Shown in pieces: positions 1 to 10,020 of a stretch of DNA of 22,500 nt. A model generated the notes under the pieces. The model made no database searches, was not told where the DNA came from, and saw only the letters and a program-made list of their open reading frames with translations. A program made the position numbers and the translations under genes. Source of the stretch: Trachelipus rathkii (Eukaryota; Arthropoda; Malacostraca; Isopoda; Trachelipodidae); contig JABUQX010097130.1 in NCBI GenBank assembly GCA_015478945.1, positions 10,001-32,500 of the forward strand, written 5' to 3'. Each line of letters starts with the position of its first letter. The stretch's first letter is position 1.

Positions 1-852
1 TAAAAAGAAGTCCATTGGCGAGAGATATGGGGACCCGCGCAGGGTAATTCAATACTACCCCTTCGTCCAATTCATGTGTTTGGAAATGCTGCATGGAGGA
101 GCTCTTACATCCCGATGGTAGTGGGGAGGTGCTCCATCTTGCTGAAGTAAATCACGTCGGTTATCACAACACTCGTCAATGTGTTGACCGACCGACTCCT
201 GCAGCAAGGTTAGGTACCCGTCCCCGATCGACCGCTCCGTTAAAAAAAAATATGCCTATGATGCAATGCTGAAATCCCCACGCAAACAACAGGTTTACCT
301 TGGTAGGTTTAAAGGTGATCCGATTAACCATGGGGATTTACAGGACCCCAGTAGGTAAATTATGGCGATTAATCGAGCCACTTAATTTAAAGGTGGCCTC
401 ATCGCTCCAGACAATTTTGGGTGGAAACCCTGCATCTTCTGCACATTTAGCAGGTACCATTCACAAAATTGAAGTCTCCGGCCCGGATCGTCTTCATTGA
501 GAGCATGGAATAGTCTTGTATTTAGCATTTCCAGCGTAGACGGTTCAAGATGCGATGGACGCTATCTTTTGAGATGTTGCTCCCGCAGCGCGTCTTGTGT
601 AGATGATTTCTTGTGGGGATCTGATGAGGGTTTCCTGTACCTGCTCTTCCCTTGCAGGGTTGGTGGATGTCCCTGGTCGTCCAGAACTTTTCTTGTTGAC
701 GTTGTGAACGTTTCCATTTGCTTCAAATTTCTCTTGATGCCGGGAATGGTCCGGTGCTTGGTGCGGTTTATTCGAACTCCCCTTTGAACGCCCTGTTGAA
801 CTTCGTGGCGTTTCGATGGTCCAAAAGCATTAAGGAAACATTTCCTCTTCAA
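1..852 (-). pseudogene. Broken Tc1/mariner-superfamily transposase
   Basis: The minus strand encodes a transposase spread over several frames. The helix-turn-helix half (about 852-560) includes a linker with GNVHNVNKKSSGRP, the GRP motif typical of mariner-type DNA-binding domains. Downstream come [16 protein letters not shown] and the first catalytic block, [13 protein letters not shown] (about 380-415). The second catalytic block, QQDGAPPHYHRDVR, lies at about 103-144. The start of a SPDLSPMDFF-like third block lies at 1-25, where LSPMDFF is readable before the window ends. These blocks are the standard DDE/D order of this superfamily. Frameshifts and stops separate them, so no intact enzyme is made. 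The family is confident; the subfamily is not assigned. The longer readable ORFs here (300-500 and 497-787 plus, 562-852 minus) are only pieces or shadows of it. Confidence 0.85.
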
Positions 853-953
853 AGCTAAGTTGGATCTCCTGCCATTGGCCTGTTAAGCCGAGTTATACCT
901 GAAAAAACAAAAAGCAGTCAATGTGTTTGTACATTTTTTTGAGACAGCCACTG
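1..953 (-). mobile_element. Mariner-like DNA transposon, cut by the left window edge
   Basis: The element reads on the minus strand. Its 5' end is at 953, where the minus strand begins CAGTGGCTGTCTC, a plausible terminal inverted repeat. It is directly followed on the plus strand by TA and a long TA tract, as expected for a family that inserts at TA dinucleotides. The body encodes the broken transposase described separately. The other terminus lies beyond base 1, so the second inverted repeat cannot be checked. Basis: motifs seen directly; the TA target rule is known for the Tc1/mariner superfamily; the exact boundary is inferred. Confidence 0.75.
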
Positions 954-1079
954 TATATATATAGAATTATATATATATATATATATATATAGTATATATA
1001 TTAGTTTTATAATAGTATATATATATTATATATATATATATAATATATATATATTATGAATATATATCTATATTAATAA

Positions 1080-1110
<31 letters not shown>

Positions 1111-1220
1111 ATATATAATATTTATATATATATACTAATTTTTATATATATATAATAATATATATATATAATATATATAATATATCCTATATATATATAA
1201 TATAATATATATATAATATA

Positions 1221-1251
<31 letters not shown>

Positions 1252-1330
1252 TATATATATATTATATATATAATAATCTATATATAATCATATATATATA
1301 TATATATATTATATATTTATATATAATATC
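954..1330. repeat. Imperfect (TA)n microsatellite tract
   Basis: Almost pure alternating TA with frequent single-base interruptions such as TAATA, TTAT and TATC. It starts immediately at the mariner end and supplies its TA target. No gene is visible. Confidence 0.95.
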
Positions 1331-1560
1331 AAATTTTTCTTAAATAATTTAATGGTTGAATTTCAAAATTAAAAGGAAATAAAATTATTATTACTTTCCA
1401 CAGCTATTCCTACATATTTTGAAGAAGGTTAACGTTAACGATTAAGTTACTTCCGTTACATGTCTTACCGATAAACGCTTTAATGATTAACGCGTATTTT
1501 TTTTTTTTTAACGGATTAAGGTTCACGGCGTTAACCTTTCTCATTAACGGTGCCACTTTG
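1331..1560. other. Non-repetitive island, possibly a DNA-transposon end
   Basis: A 230-bp island between two TA tracts. It is rich in repeated TTAACG/CGTTAA words (GTTAACGTTAACGATTAAG near 1428, GGCGTTAACC near 1528, ATTAACGGTGCC near 1542) and includes a T homopolymer at about 1497-1509. On the minus strand the right edge reads GGCACCGTTAATGAG, which loosely resembles ends of some hAT elements. No paired terminus or target duplication can be shown inside the TA tracts, so this remains a weak suggestion. No coding capacity was seen. Confidence 0.3.
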
Positions 1561-1733
1561 TGTATAGATATATCGTATTATATATAATAGTATATCATAT
1601 ATATGATATATATATATATATATATTATATAATAATATATATATATTATAATATATATTATATATATATATATTATTATATATTATATAATACCGGTATA
1701 TATATATAATATTAATATATATATATAATATAT

Positions 1734-1765
<32 letters not shown>

Positions 1766-2157
1766 GTATATATATTAATTATATATATATAATATAATAT
1801 ATATATATATATTAACGTATATTATAGATATATAATATATTATATATATATATATATAATATATTATATATATATATATATATATTATAATATATAAATA
1901 TCTTAATAATTTATATATATATATATATATAGTATATATTATATATATATTATATATACGTATTTATTTATTATATATATATATATATATATTATAAATT
2001 ATATTTATATATAATATATATATATATTTTATATATAAATATATATATATATATATTAATATAATATATGTACTATATATATATATATATTATATTATAT
2101 CATCTATATTTATTATATATATATATATATAATATAATATATATATATATATATATA

Positions 2158-2214
<57 letters not shown>
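1561..2214. repeat. Imperfect (TA)n microsatellite tract
   Basis: About 650 bp of TA with scattered interruptions, ending in an uninterrupted TA run just before 2215. Nothing else is visible in it. Confidence 0.95.
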
Positions 2215-2217
<3 letters not shown>

Positions 2218-2525
2218 ATTCCCGTGCTATCATAAGCTGTTTATGCCTTTTCTATCATTTTATTACTCATTATTTTTCAAATTTAAGATCTTTTTTATTG
2301 CAACAGTATTTTTCAGCGAAAATATATAAAGAAATATATATAGTTCCGCCCATGGGCCTAGGAAGGCGGGGAAGAGGGGGGGAGTAATTCCCCCTCATTA
2401 CATTTAATAATTAATGTTATGATTTAGAGAGTCCCTAATTATCCTTTATTTTCAAAACTTTATGTGTTAATAATGTTATTAAAAATGCATGTCTATAATA
2501 CTTTTTAGCTTTATGAAAAGATTGT
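2215..2525. other. AT-rich stretch without a recognisable gene
   Basis: No ORF or family similarity is visible. A short GC-rich patch at about 2345-2395 contains GGCGGGGAAGAGGGGG and a small inverted repeat (GGGGG...CCCCC around AGTAATT, near 2375-2394). The rest is AT-rich sequence leading into the minisatellite. Confidence 0.6.
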
Positions 2526-3306
2526 TAATAAAAATTGAAGCAAAGAGGGCAAATTAATAAAATGAAAAGGACAAATTAATAAAAAGAAACAAATTAATAA
2601 AAAGAAAGACAAATTAATATAAAGAAAAAGACATTAATAAAAAGAAAAAGACAAAGCAATATAAAGAAAGAGGCAAATTAATAAAAAAAATTATAAGAAA
2701 AGGACAAATTAATAAAAAAGAAAAACAATTTAATAAAAATAAAAAGACAAATTAATAAAAATAAAAAGACAAGTAAATTAATAATGATAAAAAGAAATTT
2801 ATAAAAAGAAAAGGACAAATTTATAAAAAGAAAAGGACAAATTAAAAAAAGAATGACAAATTAATAAAAAGAGAAAGACTAATTAATCAAAAGAAAAGAG
2901 AAATTGATAAAAAATGACAAATTTATAAAACGGTCAAATTATTAAAAAGACAAATTAATAAAAAGAAAGAATTTAAGAAAATAGACAAATTAATAAAAAG
3001 AAAGAGATAAATCAATATAAAGAAAAAGGCAAATTAATGAAAAAGAAATTCCTAAAAAAGGACAAATTTATAAAAAAGAAAAGGACAAATTAATAAAGGG
3101 AAATGACAAATTATTTAAAAAGAAAAGACAAATTAATAAAAAAGGAAACTAAAAAGAAAAGGACAAATTTAAAAAAAATAAAAGGACAAATTAATAAAAT
3201 GAAAAAGACAAATATGTGAAAAGAAAAGAATAGATTTATAAAAGGAAAAGGACAAATTAATAAAAAGAAGAGGACAAATTAATAAAAAGAAAAGGACAGG
3301 TTTATA
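2526..3306. repeat. A-rich minisatellite, unit about 20 bp
   Basis: Roughly 35-40 imperfect tandem units with a consensus close to GGACAAATTAATAAAAAGAA. Unit length varies because of A-run differences and small indels. Variant words such as GACAAATTTATAAA recur in clusters, which suggests local duplication of neighbouring units. The array ends at GGACAGGTTTATATT. Purines dominate the plus strand throughout. No coding potential. Confidence 0.9.
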
Positions 3307-3369
3307 TTCTATAATCTAAGTGGGACAAACCAAGCAACCCAATGATCTGTGTTCGGTGCGGTAATTGGT

Positions 3370-4500
3370 GATGTGGTCAGTGGTCCTTCAAGTGATTTCT
3401 ATAACTATGCGTCATCTGGTGTTCGATTTATTCATTATAAATAAAAAACATGCATTTGGTGAAAAGTTTCACTTGCTTGTGGAATTGACTGAAATTACAG
3501 TTGAAACGCCTCGTGGCGTAGGGTGTTGACTCGCCGACTCTCATGTGAGAGAACGCTGGTTCAATCCTCTGCGTATCAGTCTGAGTTTTATCTTCCTGGG
3601 GGCAAAATTAAGACTTGGCTGCGAACACGTGGTGGCGACAGGCTTGGGATAGCCGGCCTTAAAGTTCAATTTCCTGTAGTCCCCCTGTGTTACCCTCTTA
3701 AAAGGGGATAAACACGTTAAAAGGAAGTAAGTAATGTTAAAACTATAGCAAAAAATTTGTTACAAAAAAGGAAGGTTTTGATGCAAATAAATATGTTGAA
3801 TGCGACTATGATGACTGTTCAGCAATGGCAGGGAAAGTTGTTGGTGTTCAATAAATTTTGAGAGAAAAGTATATAAGTAGCTTTTTTTTAACTGTGCAAA
3901 TTACAAATTGATCCTTGCTGTGAATTATTTGAAATGTGTCCAAGAAATACGTAGCACAATTTTTGCAATCAAGCATATAATAAACCATTCGTGGATCAGT
4001 TCTTCGAATAAAGTATGCTTTAAACATTCCAGGGTTTCGTGAGACATGTTGGTCTTATAAATGCAGAAACGTTGCCATATTCAGGGAAAGTTTAGTTGGC
4101 AACTTGGCATCTATCAAGGGCTGCAAAGGATATCAGAAAAGGGGAACAATGCAAAGAGACAAGTTGCTTTTCAGTCTTATAGCTAATTATATCGCATTTC
4201 TGGAATCTTTGTCAAATGCTTTGCAGTTTAAAAAGCATAGATATGTTACAGTGTTCGAATCCAATAAAAAGAATATTAATTGCCGTGAAAGGTCATCTTG
4301 ATACTGTAGACGTTGTAAGTCAGCTGCTGCTCACATAACTGCTGAGAGTATTGGAGTAGACTAGCTGATGCTGAGAATCTTGGGACGGCAACAGCACCTT
4401 TCAAACCCTCCAGTTTCAATTTCTTGGGATTTCTGGAAAGCAATGCTCTATATCGTTTCTTAGACACTTTAATAGTTTTTCTGGAGCAGCGATTTTTGTT
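3370..4500 (+). pseudogene. Degraded hAT transposase fragment (ZMYM1-like), split by a SINE
   Basis: On the plus strand, sequence after the SINE reads EGFDANKYVECDYDDCSAM followed by AGKVVGVQ (3771-3854), then a stop and ILREKY. This matches the block around the first catalytic Asp of hAT transposases of the ZMYM1/DUF4371-like kind, where the usual pattern is GxD...YDGAxxMxGxxxGVQ. Before the SINE, FGEKFHLLVELTEITVE can be read (about 3454-3504) and would join in register as the segment upstream. Further downstream only scattered short reading frames remain, up to about 4500, with many stops. I do not see the C-terminal dimerisation block. The call rests mainly on one motif. It cannot encode an active enzyme. 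Confidence 0.5.
3509..3735 (+). mobile_element. tRNA-derived SINE
   Basis: The head resembles a tRNA with RNA polymerase III promoter elements: a box A-like TGGCGTAGGGTG at 3514-3525 and a box B-like GGTTCAATCC at 3558-3567, about 30 bp apart as in tRNAs. A tRNA-unrelated body of about 140 bp follows, ending in a short simple tail of AAGTAAGTAA type (3725-3734). It does not fold into a complete tRNA, so it is not a tRNA gene. It interrupts the hAT fragment. A near-repeat of GTTGAAAC (before) and GTTAAAAC (after) might be a worn target duplication. The ORF read across it (3523-3711) is not a gene. Confidence 0.75.
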
Positions 4501-4985
4501 TAAAATTTACCTGCCTTTTCATTGTTGTTACTGCACCCTTTTATTATAAGGTTGATAGTAAAAACGGAAGATTTTAGACTTTTTCCGATTATATTATAGT
4601 TCAAAATATTTTTTATAATAAAGCTGAACTATGGTGCAGACTCTGAATGGATTAAAAAATAAAAACGAGATTGAAAGAATTGGATATTAGCAGAGGGTGC
4701 TAATGACACTTAGACTTTTCTTCCAGAAACGGCAACAGCTCCCACATTTCACTGGCCCAACCGTGCGCAATCAACGGAGCATCATTTGAAATATCATTTA
4801 GTAGCATTGCAAAGAGTAAAAGAATTAGGGGTAGAATAACCCATTCCAAAAATCGTCTCAGTGAACTATGCATGCTGAAATTTAGACAGGAAAAATGGTG
4901 CTTTGGAGAAATGCAAAAAAATTAGATAATTACTAAATATTGAAGATATACAAAATTGGCTTTGTTATTACTACTTTTCTTTATA
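4501..4985. other. No recognisable feature
   Basis: AT-rich sequence with stops in every frame. I recognise no gene, repeat unit or transposon end in it. It may be further eroded flank of the hAT fragment upstream, but no motif supports that. Confidence 0.5.
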
Positions 4986-5135
4986 AGTATATATATATAT
5001 AATATATATATATATATATTATATATATATATATACTATATATACATATTATATATATATATATATTTATATATATTATATATATATTATATATATATAT
5101 ATATATATAGTATATAATATATATAATATAGAATG
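4986..5135. repeat. (TA)n microsatellite tract
   Basis: Interrupted TA repeat directly before the Penelope-like element. A matching tract lies on the far side of that element (7062-7456). Confidence 0.95.
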
Positions 5136-5245
5136 CTTAGATTAAGAATTATTTGTGAAATCCTTATATAAATAGAAGGAAATCAATACTCTTTTAATAA
5201 AAGGTTGTAAGTTTAATATCAAATTTATCAAGAAATTTATTTGAG

Positions 5246-5293
5246 GAATATTAGCCAGAAATATTTTTCGCACCAAACTTGGTCTCTTCAGCT
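5246..5293 (-). ncRNA. Hammerhead-ribozyme-like motif in the Penelope 3' end
   Basis: On the minus strand the order is CTGAAGA (5285-5291), a stem II formed by GACC and GGT around AAGTTT, then GAAA (5266-5269), then a stem III of AATATT pairing with AATATT around a 7-nt loop (5247-5265). This is the layout of a hammerhead core, C-U-G-A-N-G-A / stem II / GAAA / stem III. Position 7 of the core tolerates any base, so CTGAAGA is allowed. An extra base near the end of stem II and an unconvincing stem I suggest decay. Hammerhead motifs are known from Penelope-like elements. Activity is not implied. Confidence 0.5.
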
Positions 5294-5453
5294 GCTATAA
5301 ACAAGTTTTAAATATAATAAAATACATAAAATCAATTAAAATTATCACAAAAGCTTTTGGTTTTATTATATGAAAAGAGAGAGTTAAGAATGTTGTTAAA
5401 TGAAGGATTCTATTTTGAATCATTTCTTTGTATATTATAAATAGTGGAATTGT

Positions 5454-6500
5454 TTATGCAAAAGGATTCGGTAAATCTTCTAAGGTGAAGGTTTTCAATG
5501 TTAATAATGGCCTCATGTGGTCTATGTTAATAGTATGGTTGTGGGTAGATCTATGTAAGGTGAGGGCAGAGTTGGGATTGTCTTGAAGTAGGTCATATTT
5601 GTGTTGGTAATTACTGCGGGTGAAGTCATGTGTTTCTCCCAATGTATATGCTGTTACAGTGGCACAAGGTATTTTGTAAACACATTGAGAAGTAAAGGTG
5701 TTGGTATGAGATTTAGGTTTAAAATTTTTTTTGAAAGGAAGATTTAAAGATGGGGTAAGGATAGTTTTAGGAAGGATTTTTTTGCAAAAATTGTGAGAAG
5801 ACGAAGGTAAAGGGAGGTAGGAAGTATGTGTATTGTCACGAAGAGGTTGGAAGGTATAAAAGTTATTGTTCGCCTTACGAAGAGCATTGGTGATAATGTG
5901 TTGAGGATGGATAGTTTACGAAAGGTTTGAAAGAGATAAAATTAAATTCATTTTCGAGGTAGGGGGAGAACAAATCCTTAAAGCTCTAAGGAATAAAGAG
6001 GATAAGGTACCAATTTTAGTGTTAAGAGAATGGGAAGAAAATCCAGTGTATGTAGGAAGGGTTAGAAGTGGCGTTTTCTATAGACCCTTGTATTGTATGG
6101 TATTGGTGGTGGGGACCAAATTAAATAGAGTGTCTTAAAAAGGGTAGGTGTTGTTAGTTTTCATTTGCTCTATAGTAATGTGAATATTAGGGTAGATGTT
6201 ATTAAAAAAAACTAATTGAAAGTGAGGATATCAATAGAGTTAGTGTTAACAGGTACAGCTACGAAGATATCATCCACATATCTGTGCCAAAAAGAGTTGT
6301 TAAGAAGAGGGTGGGGGAGAATGTGATAGATTTCTAAAAGTTCCATGAATATTTTGGCAAGGATAGGGGAAAGGAGGGATCCCATACTTAGACCAGGGTT
6401 TTGTTTGAAAAAGGTGTTGTTAAACTGAAAGTAATTGTGTTTAAGGGTTAATAGAATAAGTTGTTTGATGAAAGGAAAAGGTTGTGAAAGAATGATGTTG
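5454..6500 (-). pseudogene. Penelope-like reverse transcriptase / GIY-YIG endonuclease remnant
   Basis: On the minus strand, YFQFNNTFFKQNPGLSMGS (about 6382-6438) continues into LLSPILAKIFMELLE and then WHRYVDDIFVAVPVNT (about 6245-6290). YVDD is the reverse transcriptase catalytic motif, and the preceding MGSxLSP block is the conserved palm segment typical of Penelope-like enzymes. Many stops and frameshifts follow. A C-terminal stretch reads CVYKIPCATVTAYTLGETHD and then HKYDLLQDNPNSALTLHRST (about 5540-5690). This matches the GIY-YIG endonuclease pattern of these elements, with the usual YIG tripeptide decayed to YTLG. The N-terminal part of the reverse transcriptase is absent, removed by 5' truncation at about 6516. 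The protein is not functional. Confidence 0.85.
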
Positions 6501-6516
6501 TTTTCATTAATGAAAA

Positions 6517-6985
6517 TTTATCAACAAAAATTACCAACACAAATATTACCTACTTCAAGACAAACCCAACTCTGCCCTTACCTTACATAGATCTACCAAC
6601 AACCATACTATTAACATAGACCACATGACGCCCATTATTAACATTGAAAACCTTCACCTTAGCAGATTCACCGAATCCTTTTGCATAAACAATTCCACTA
6701 ATTATAATATACAAAGAAATGATTCACAAATAGATCCCATTATTAACAACATTCTTAACTCCTTCACCTTTTTCAAAAAAATTAAACCAAAACTTTTTGA
6801 TATTTTATTATTTTTTTAGATTTTTATTATATTTAACTTAGGTTTATAACAGCTGAAGGGACCAACGTTTGGTCGAAATATCTTCTAATATTCTCTCATA
6901 AGTTTTGATAAAATTTGATATTAAAAATTACACCTCTTATTAAAAGAGTATTGTTTTTCTTCTATTTATATAAGGATTTCACAAA
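6517..6985 (+). repeat. Inverted second copy of the Penelope-like 3' end
   Basis: Plus-strand sequence repeats the complement of 5149-5600: the GIY-YIG tail region (LPTQILPTSRQTQLCP in one frame) followed by the same non-coding 3' tail. It begins abruptly at about 6517, where the truncated 5' side of the main copy stops, and ends with AAGGATTTCACAAAG. The only ORF of any length (6625-6819) is a fragment and not a separate gene. Confidence 0.85.
6851..6893 (+). ncRNA. Second hammerhead-like motif, with a changed core
   Basis: CTGAAGG (6853-6859), stem II GACC...GGTC (6860-6874, four perfect pairs), GAAA (6875-6878), then a short AATAT...ATATT stem. It is the counterpart of the minus-strand motif at 5246-5293. 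Here the last core base is G instead of the required A, which should abolish cleavage, while stem II pairs better than in the other copy. Confidence 0.45.
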
Positions 6986-7061
6986 GTAAGATTTTAATTT
7001 TAAGGGCATTACTAATCTATTATTACCGCCTGGACGTCTTAAAAAGTCTGTATCTATAATA

Positions 7062-7456
<395 letters not shown>

Positions 7457-7465
7457 AGTAGTAAG

Positions 7466-7873
7466 GGGGGGGCAAAACTAGCAGCCAGACTGACATCCGG
7501 AAGTTGCAACCGAATGTTGCAAATGTTGCAAAGCAACATTTTGCAACATTTGGTTTTTCAAGCTTGACGTGTCAAGCTTAGGGTTTTTAAGGTCAGTGAG
7601 ACCGAATTTAAGGTCTGGAAGACCGTTTTTGGAGGTTTAGCCTCCCTAAAGGGGGGCGGAGCCCCCAAAAGGGGGCTTTTTGGTTCCTAGAAGGTTTTGG
7701 TGATTGGTAGCATATTTTCTTGATGATTCCAATCGCATTTATCGTTGATCGATTCACCCCTAAATCAGATGTTTTAAAGTCAGTCTTTCTTTACGTGCTT
7801 GGTTGGCAGTTTACAATGAAAAATATTATCGAAAGAAAAATAACTTACTATAATTAACATTCGATTAATCGTT
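7466..7873. mobile_element. 408-bp insertion with 8-bp flanking duplication and many hairpins
   Basis: GTAGTAAG occurs at 7458-7465 and again at 7874-7881, while the right arm has it only once (complement of 22475-22482). The intervening 408 bp is missing from the right arm, so it is an insertion with an 8-bp target duplication. Its left half (7510-7680) is a run of short inverted repeats: AAATGTTGC/GCAACATTT, AAGCTTGAC/GTCAAGCTT (7560-7579), GGTC/GACC, GGTCT/AGACC (7612-7624), GGAGG/CCTCC (7631-7645) and GGGGGC/GCCCCC (7652-7666). I see no terminal inverted repeats and no ORF. Eight-bp duplications are usual for hAT, but the class is not assigned. Confidence 0.65.
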
Positions 7874-7881
7874 GTAGTAAG

Positions 7882-8049
7882 TGAACCACCTCAAAGACCA
7901 CATTTGGAATACGAGCTCTGAGTGTCCTTATCAGCGTAGCTGATAAGGACACGTGTTTTTGAGATAATTTAATTGATTTTTCATGTTATTTCGTAATTAT
8001 TTTTTATTATGCGCGGTTGCGCGTGCGCATACACTATACACACATCATA

Positions 8050-8082
<33 letters not shown>

Positions 8083-8867
8083 GAAGATTCGATTCTCGAA
8101 GAGAATCGAATCGAGTCGAAAAACGATTCCTGTAAGGGATCGGTTTTTTACGCACTTGACTCCGGACTCCCGACTCCGGACTCCGACTCCGACTCCGCTC
8201 CGGACTTCCGACTCCGGACTCGACTCCGACTCACGCCTGCTCGGGTGTCCGGGCGCGGTTCTTTACTTCCGCCTCCCGACTTCCGCATTAGCCACATTTA
8301 GGGCGAATGAATGAATCTGGTTCAGTCTTTGTAGTTTTATTTTATTATTATATTATTTATTGATTATTATTATATTATTATATTATTATTATTATTATTA
8401 TTTTATTATTATTATTTTATTATTTATTATTATTATTATTATTATTTATTATTATATGTCTTAATTATAATTACCCCAAATCTGGGAAAAGGTAAAGTTA
8501 GTGGTTATATAAGGGGTGGGTCCCCCCGAGAAGCGTATCGCTACGCCCTCGTTTATACCCTTTTGGCTTTCCAAACCGAGCTGAGTTAAGACGCTAACGA
8601 GAGTTAGGTTCGAGCGTGATGACGTATTCTCGTCGGAGACGAGATTACGTCAGCGCGCGAGCGTGCGCGCCCATACACATACACATTATTATATTTATTA
8701 TTATATACTTCGAAGGAAATTGTGATCACTCGAAGTTGATCACATTTCGAGTGTCTATGCTCGACTCCGAACTCCAGCTCGCAGGCTCCGACTCCAGCTC
8801 CGGCCCGACTCCGGCTCCGGTTTCAGGGTTCGGTTTGGTTCAGTCAACGCTTAGTGTTGATTTTGTG

Positions 8868-8898
<31 letters not shown>

Positions 8899-8899
8899 A

Positions 8900-8936
<37 letters not shown>

Positions 8937-9050
8937 TATTATTATTATTATTTATTATTATTATTAGTGTAGTATTATATAGTTAGTAGTAGTCAGTAGT
9001 AGTAGTAGTAGTAGTAGTAGTAGAGTGGTAGTAGTAGTTAGAAGTTATTC
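7882..9050. repeat. Left-arm tip block: hairpins alternating with microsatellites
   Basis: Order from the tip: hairpin GTGTCCTTATCAGC/GCTGATAAGGACAC (7922-7952, loop GTA); GCGCGGTTGCGCG; (ATT)n at 8048-8081; hairpin GATTCGATTCTC/GAGAATCGAATC (8086-8112, loop GAA); an imperfect hairpin at 8119-8148; GACTCC-type hexamer repeats (about 8158-8236); (ATT)n at 8336-8456; an imperfect hairpin TGACGTATTCTCGTC/GACGAGATTACGTCA (8620-8652, loop GGA); ATACAC repeats; an imperfect TGTGATCAC hairpin (about 8720-8750); a second GACTCC-like block (about 8761-8822); (ATT)n at 8867-8966 and (TAG)n at about 8980-9030. ORFs here, such as 8009-8314 and 8616-8972, are translated repeats and not genes. Confidence 0.85.
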
Positions 9051-10020
9051 GTATCGGCCGTTAAAATTTTGGAGGGGTGTTAGGATGGTTGACATATCCT
9101 TGTTGTATACGAGGTTACATCCCACTGGGTCTCCCCGAGGGGGACCCCACCCCCACTTAAAAATCAAAATGTTCGTAATTGGTTGAAATTTGGTGAGAGA
9201 TTCAGAGTTGAATTTCTAGAAATACTTGATATGTGAATCTGATTGAGTTGGCTCCGGCACCGGTGCTGAGCCCACTGCGGTGCGAGTTACATAAAACAAT
9301 CGTTATAACAACAATGTTTGGGTGTCCCTTATAAGGGTTATCGAGGGCTGGTAGAGTTCGAATATGATGGTTATTTTAAGAACCGATAGGGTGTGTCTAG
9401 GATCCCACAGAAGGGGATCCCGCCCCAAACATTAATATTGATGTAGAAAGCTGAAACTTGATATACAGCCTTTGTAGGTTGTATTTTAAGATGTATACGG
9501 GGTAAAATGACCGATTTGACCAAATTTGGGGGACCAGCCCCAAATCTGAAATATTTCGTAGAGTGATGAAACTCGGTATTACAACCTTAAGGATGTATCA
9601 TAGATGTGCATGGGAGTAAAATGACTGTGGGGTTGCCCAGATGGGGTTACTCACCCAAAAATCTGAATTTGACAATAGAACAACCGAAAGCTTGAATTTA
9701 TACAGCCTTTTTAGGTCATCGGTATCTTAGCTGTATTCTCGGGGTAAAAATGACCGAGGGGACCCAATTGGGGGACGGCCCCCAAAATCTGAAATATTGA
9801 CCAACCTATCCGTACAATCTACGCCCAGAACGGGCGCGGCGGTAGAACCGAGGAAACTCGGTTAGATACCTTTCATATAAGGTACCCATATCGTTATATT
9901 GTGTTTTAAATAGCCGACACATGCCCAAAGGGGGGTCACCAGACCCCCAAAAACTGAAAGTATTGGCGCGCGTTAGACACGGAAACTTGTTTATTACATC
10001 TTCTTATGATGTATCCTCGA
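9051..10020. repeat. Left-arm degenerate ~120-bp repeats with hairpins
   Basis: About eight units share phrases such as GGTAAAATGACCGA, CCCAAATCTGAAATATT, GAAACT(C/T)GGTAT and AGGTTGTATTTTAAGATGTAT. Each has a G/C hairpin just before CAAAATCTGAAA, for example GGGGGTC/GACCCCC at 9931-9948 and GGGGG/CCCC near 9529-9541. They mirror 20436-21330 in the right arm. No convincing coding frame. Confidence 0.8.

Larger units (their letters stand above)
5149..6985 (-). mobile_element. Penelope-like retroelement, 5'-truncated and capped by an inverted copy of its 3' end
   Basis: The main body reads on the minus strand from about 6516 down to 5149, with reverse transcriptase then GIY-YIG endonuclease remnants, the order that defines Penelope-like elements. 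From about 6517 to 6985 the plus strand repeats the same 3' end, including the coding remnant (matching 5454-5600) and the non-coding tail. The two outer ends are therefore mirror images, both ending near TTGTGAAATCCTTATAT on the outward strands. Inverted or tandem partial copies are common for this group. The two 3' copies differ at many sites, so the joint is not recent. The element sits between two TA tracts. Confidence 0.85.

Noticed and set aside
3509..3580. Possible tRNA gene
   Set aside because: Box A and box B words are present, but no acceptor stem or complete cloverleaf forms, and a SINE body and tail follow.
4690..4950. A short plus-strand reading RLSELCMLKF looked like a hAT C-terminus
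   Set aside because: It is too short, has stops on both sides and lacks the dimerisation motifs seen in the other hAT copy.
7510..7680. Hairpins followed by T runs resemble bacterial terminators
   Set aside because: No bacterial genes are present and the surroundings are eukaryotic repeats. The hairpins are consecutive and belong to a 408-bp insertion.
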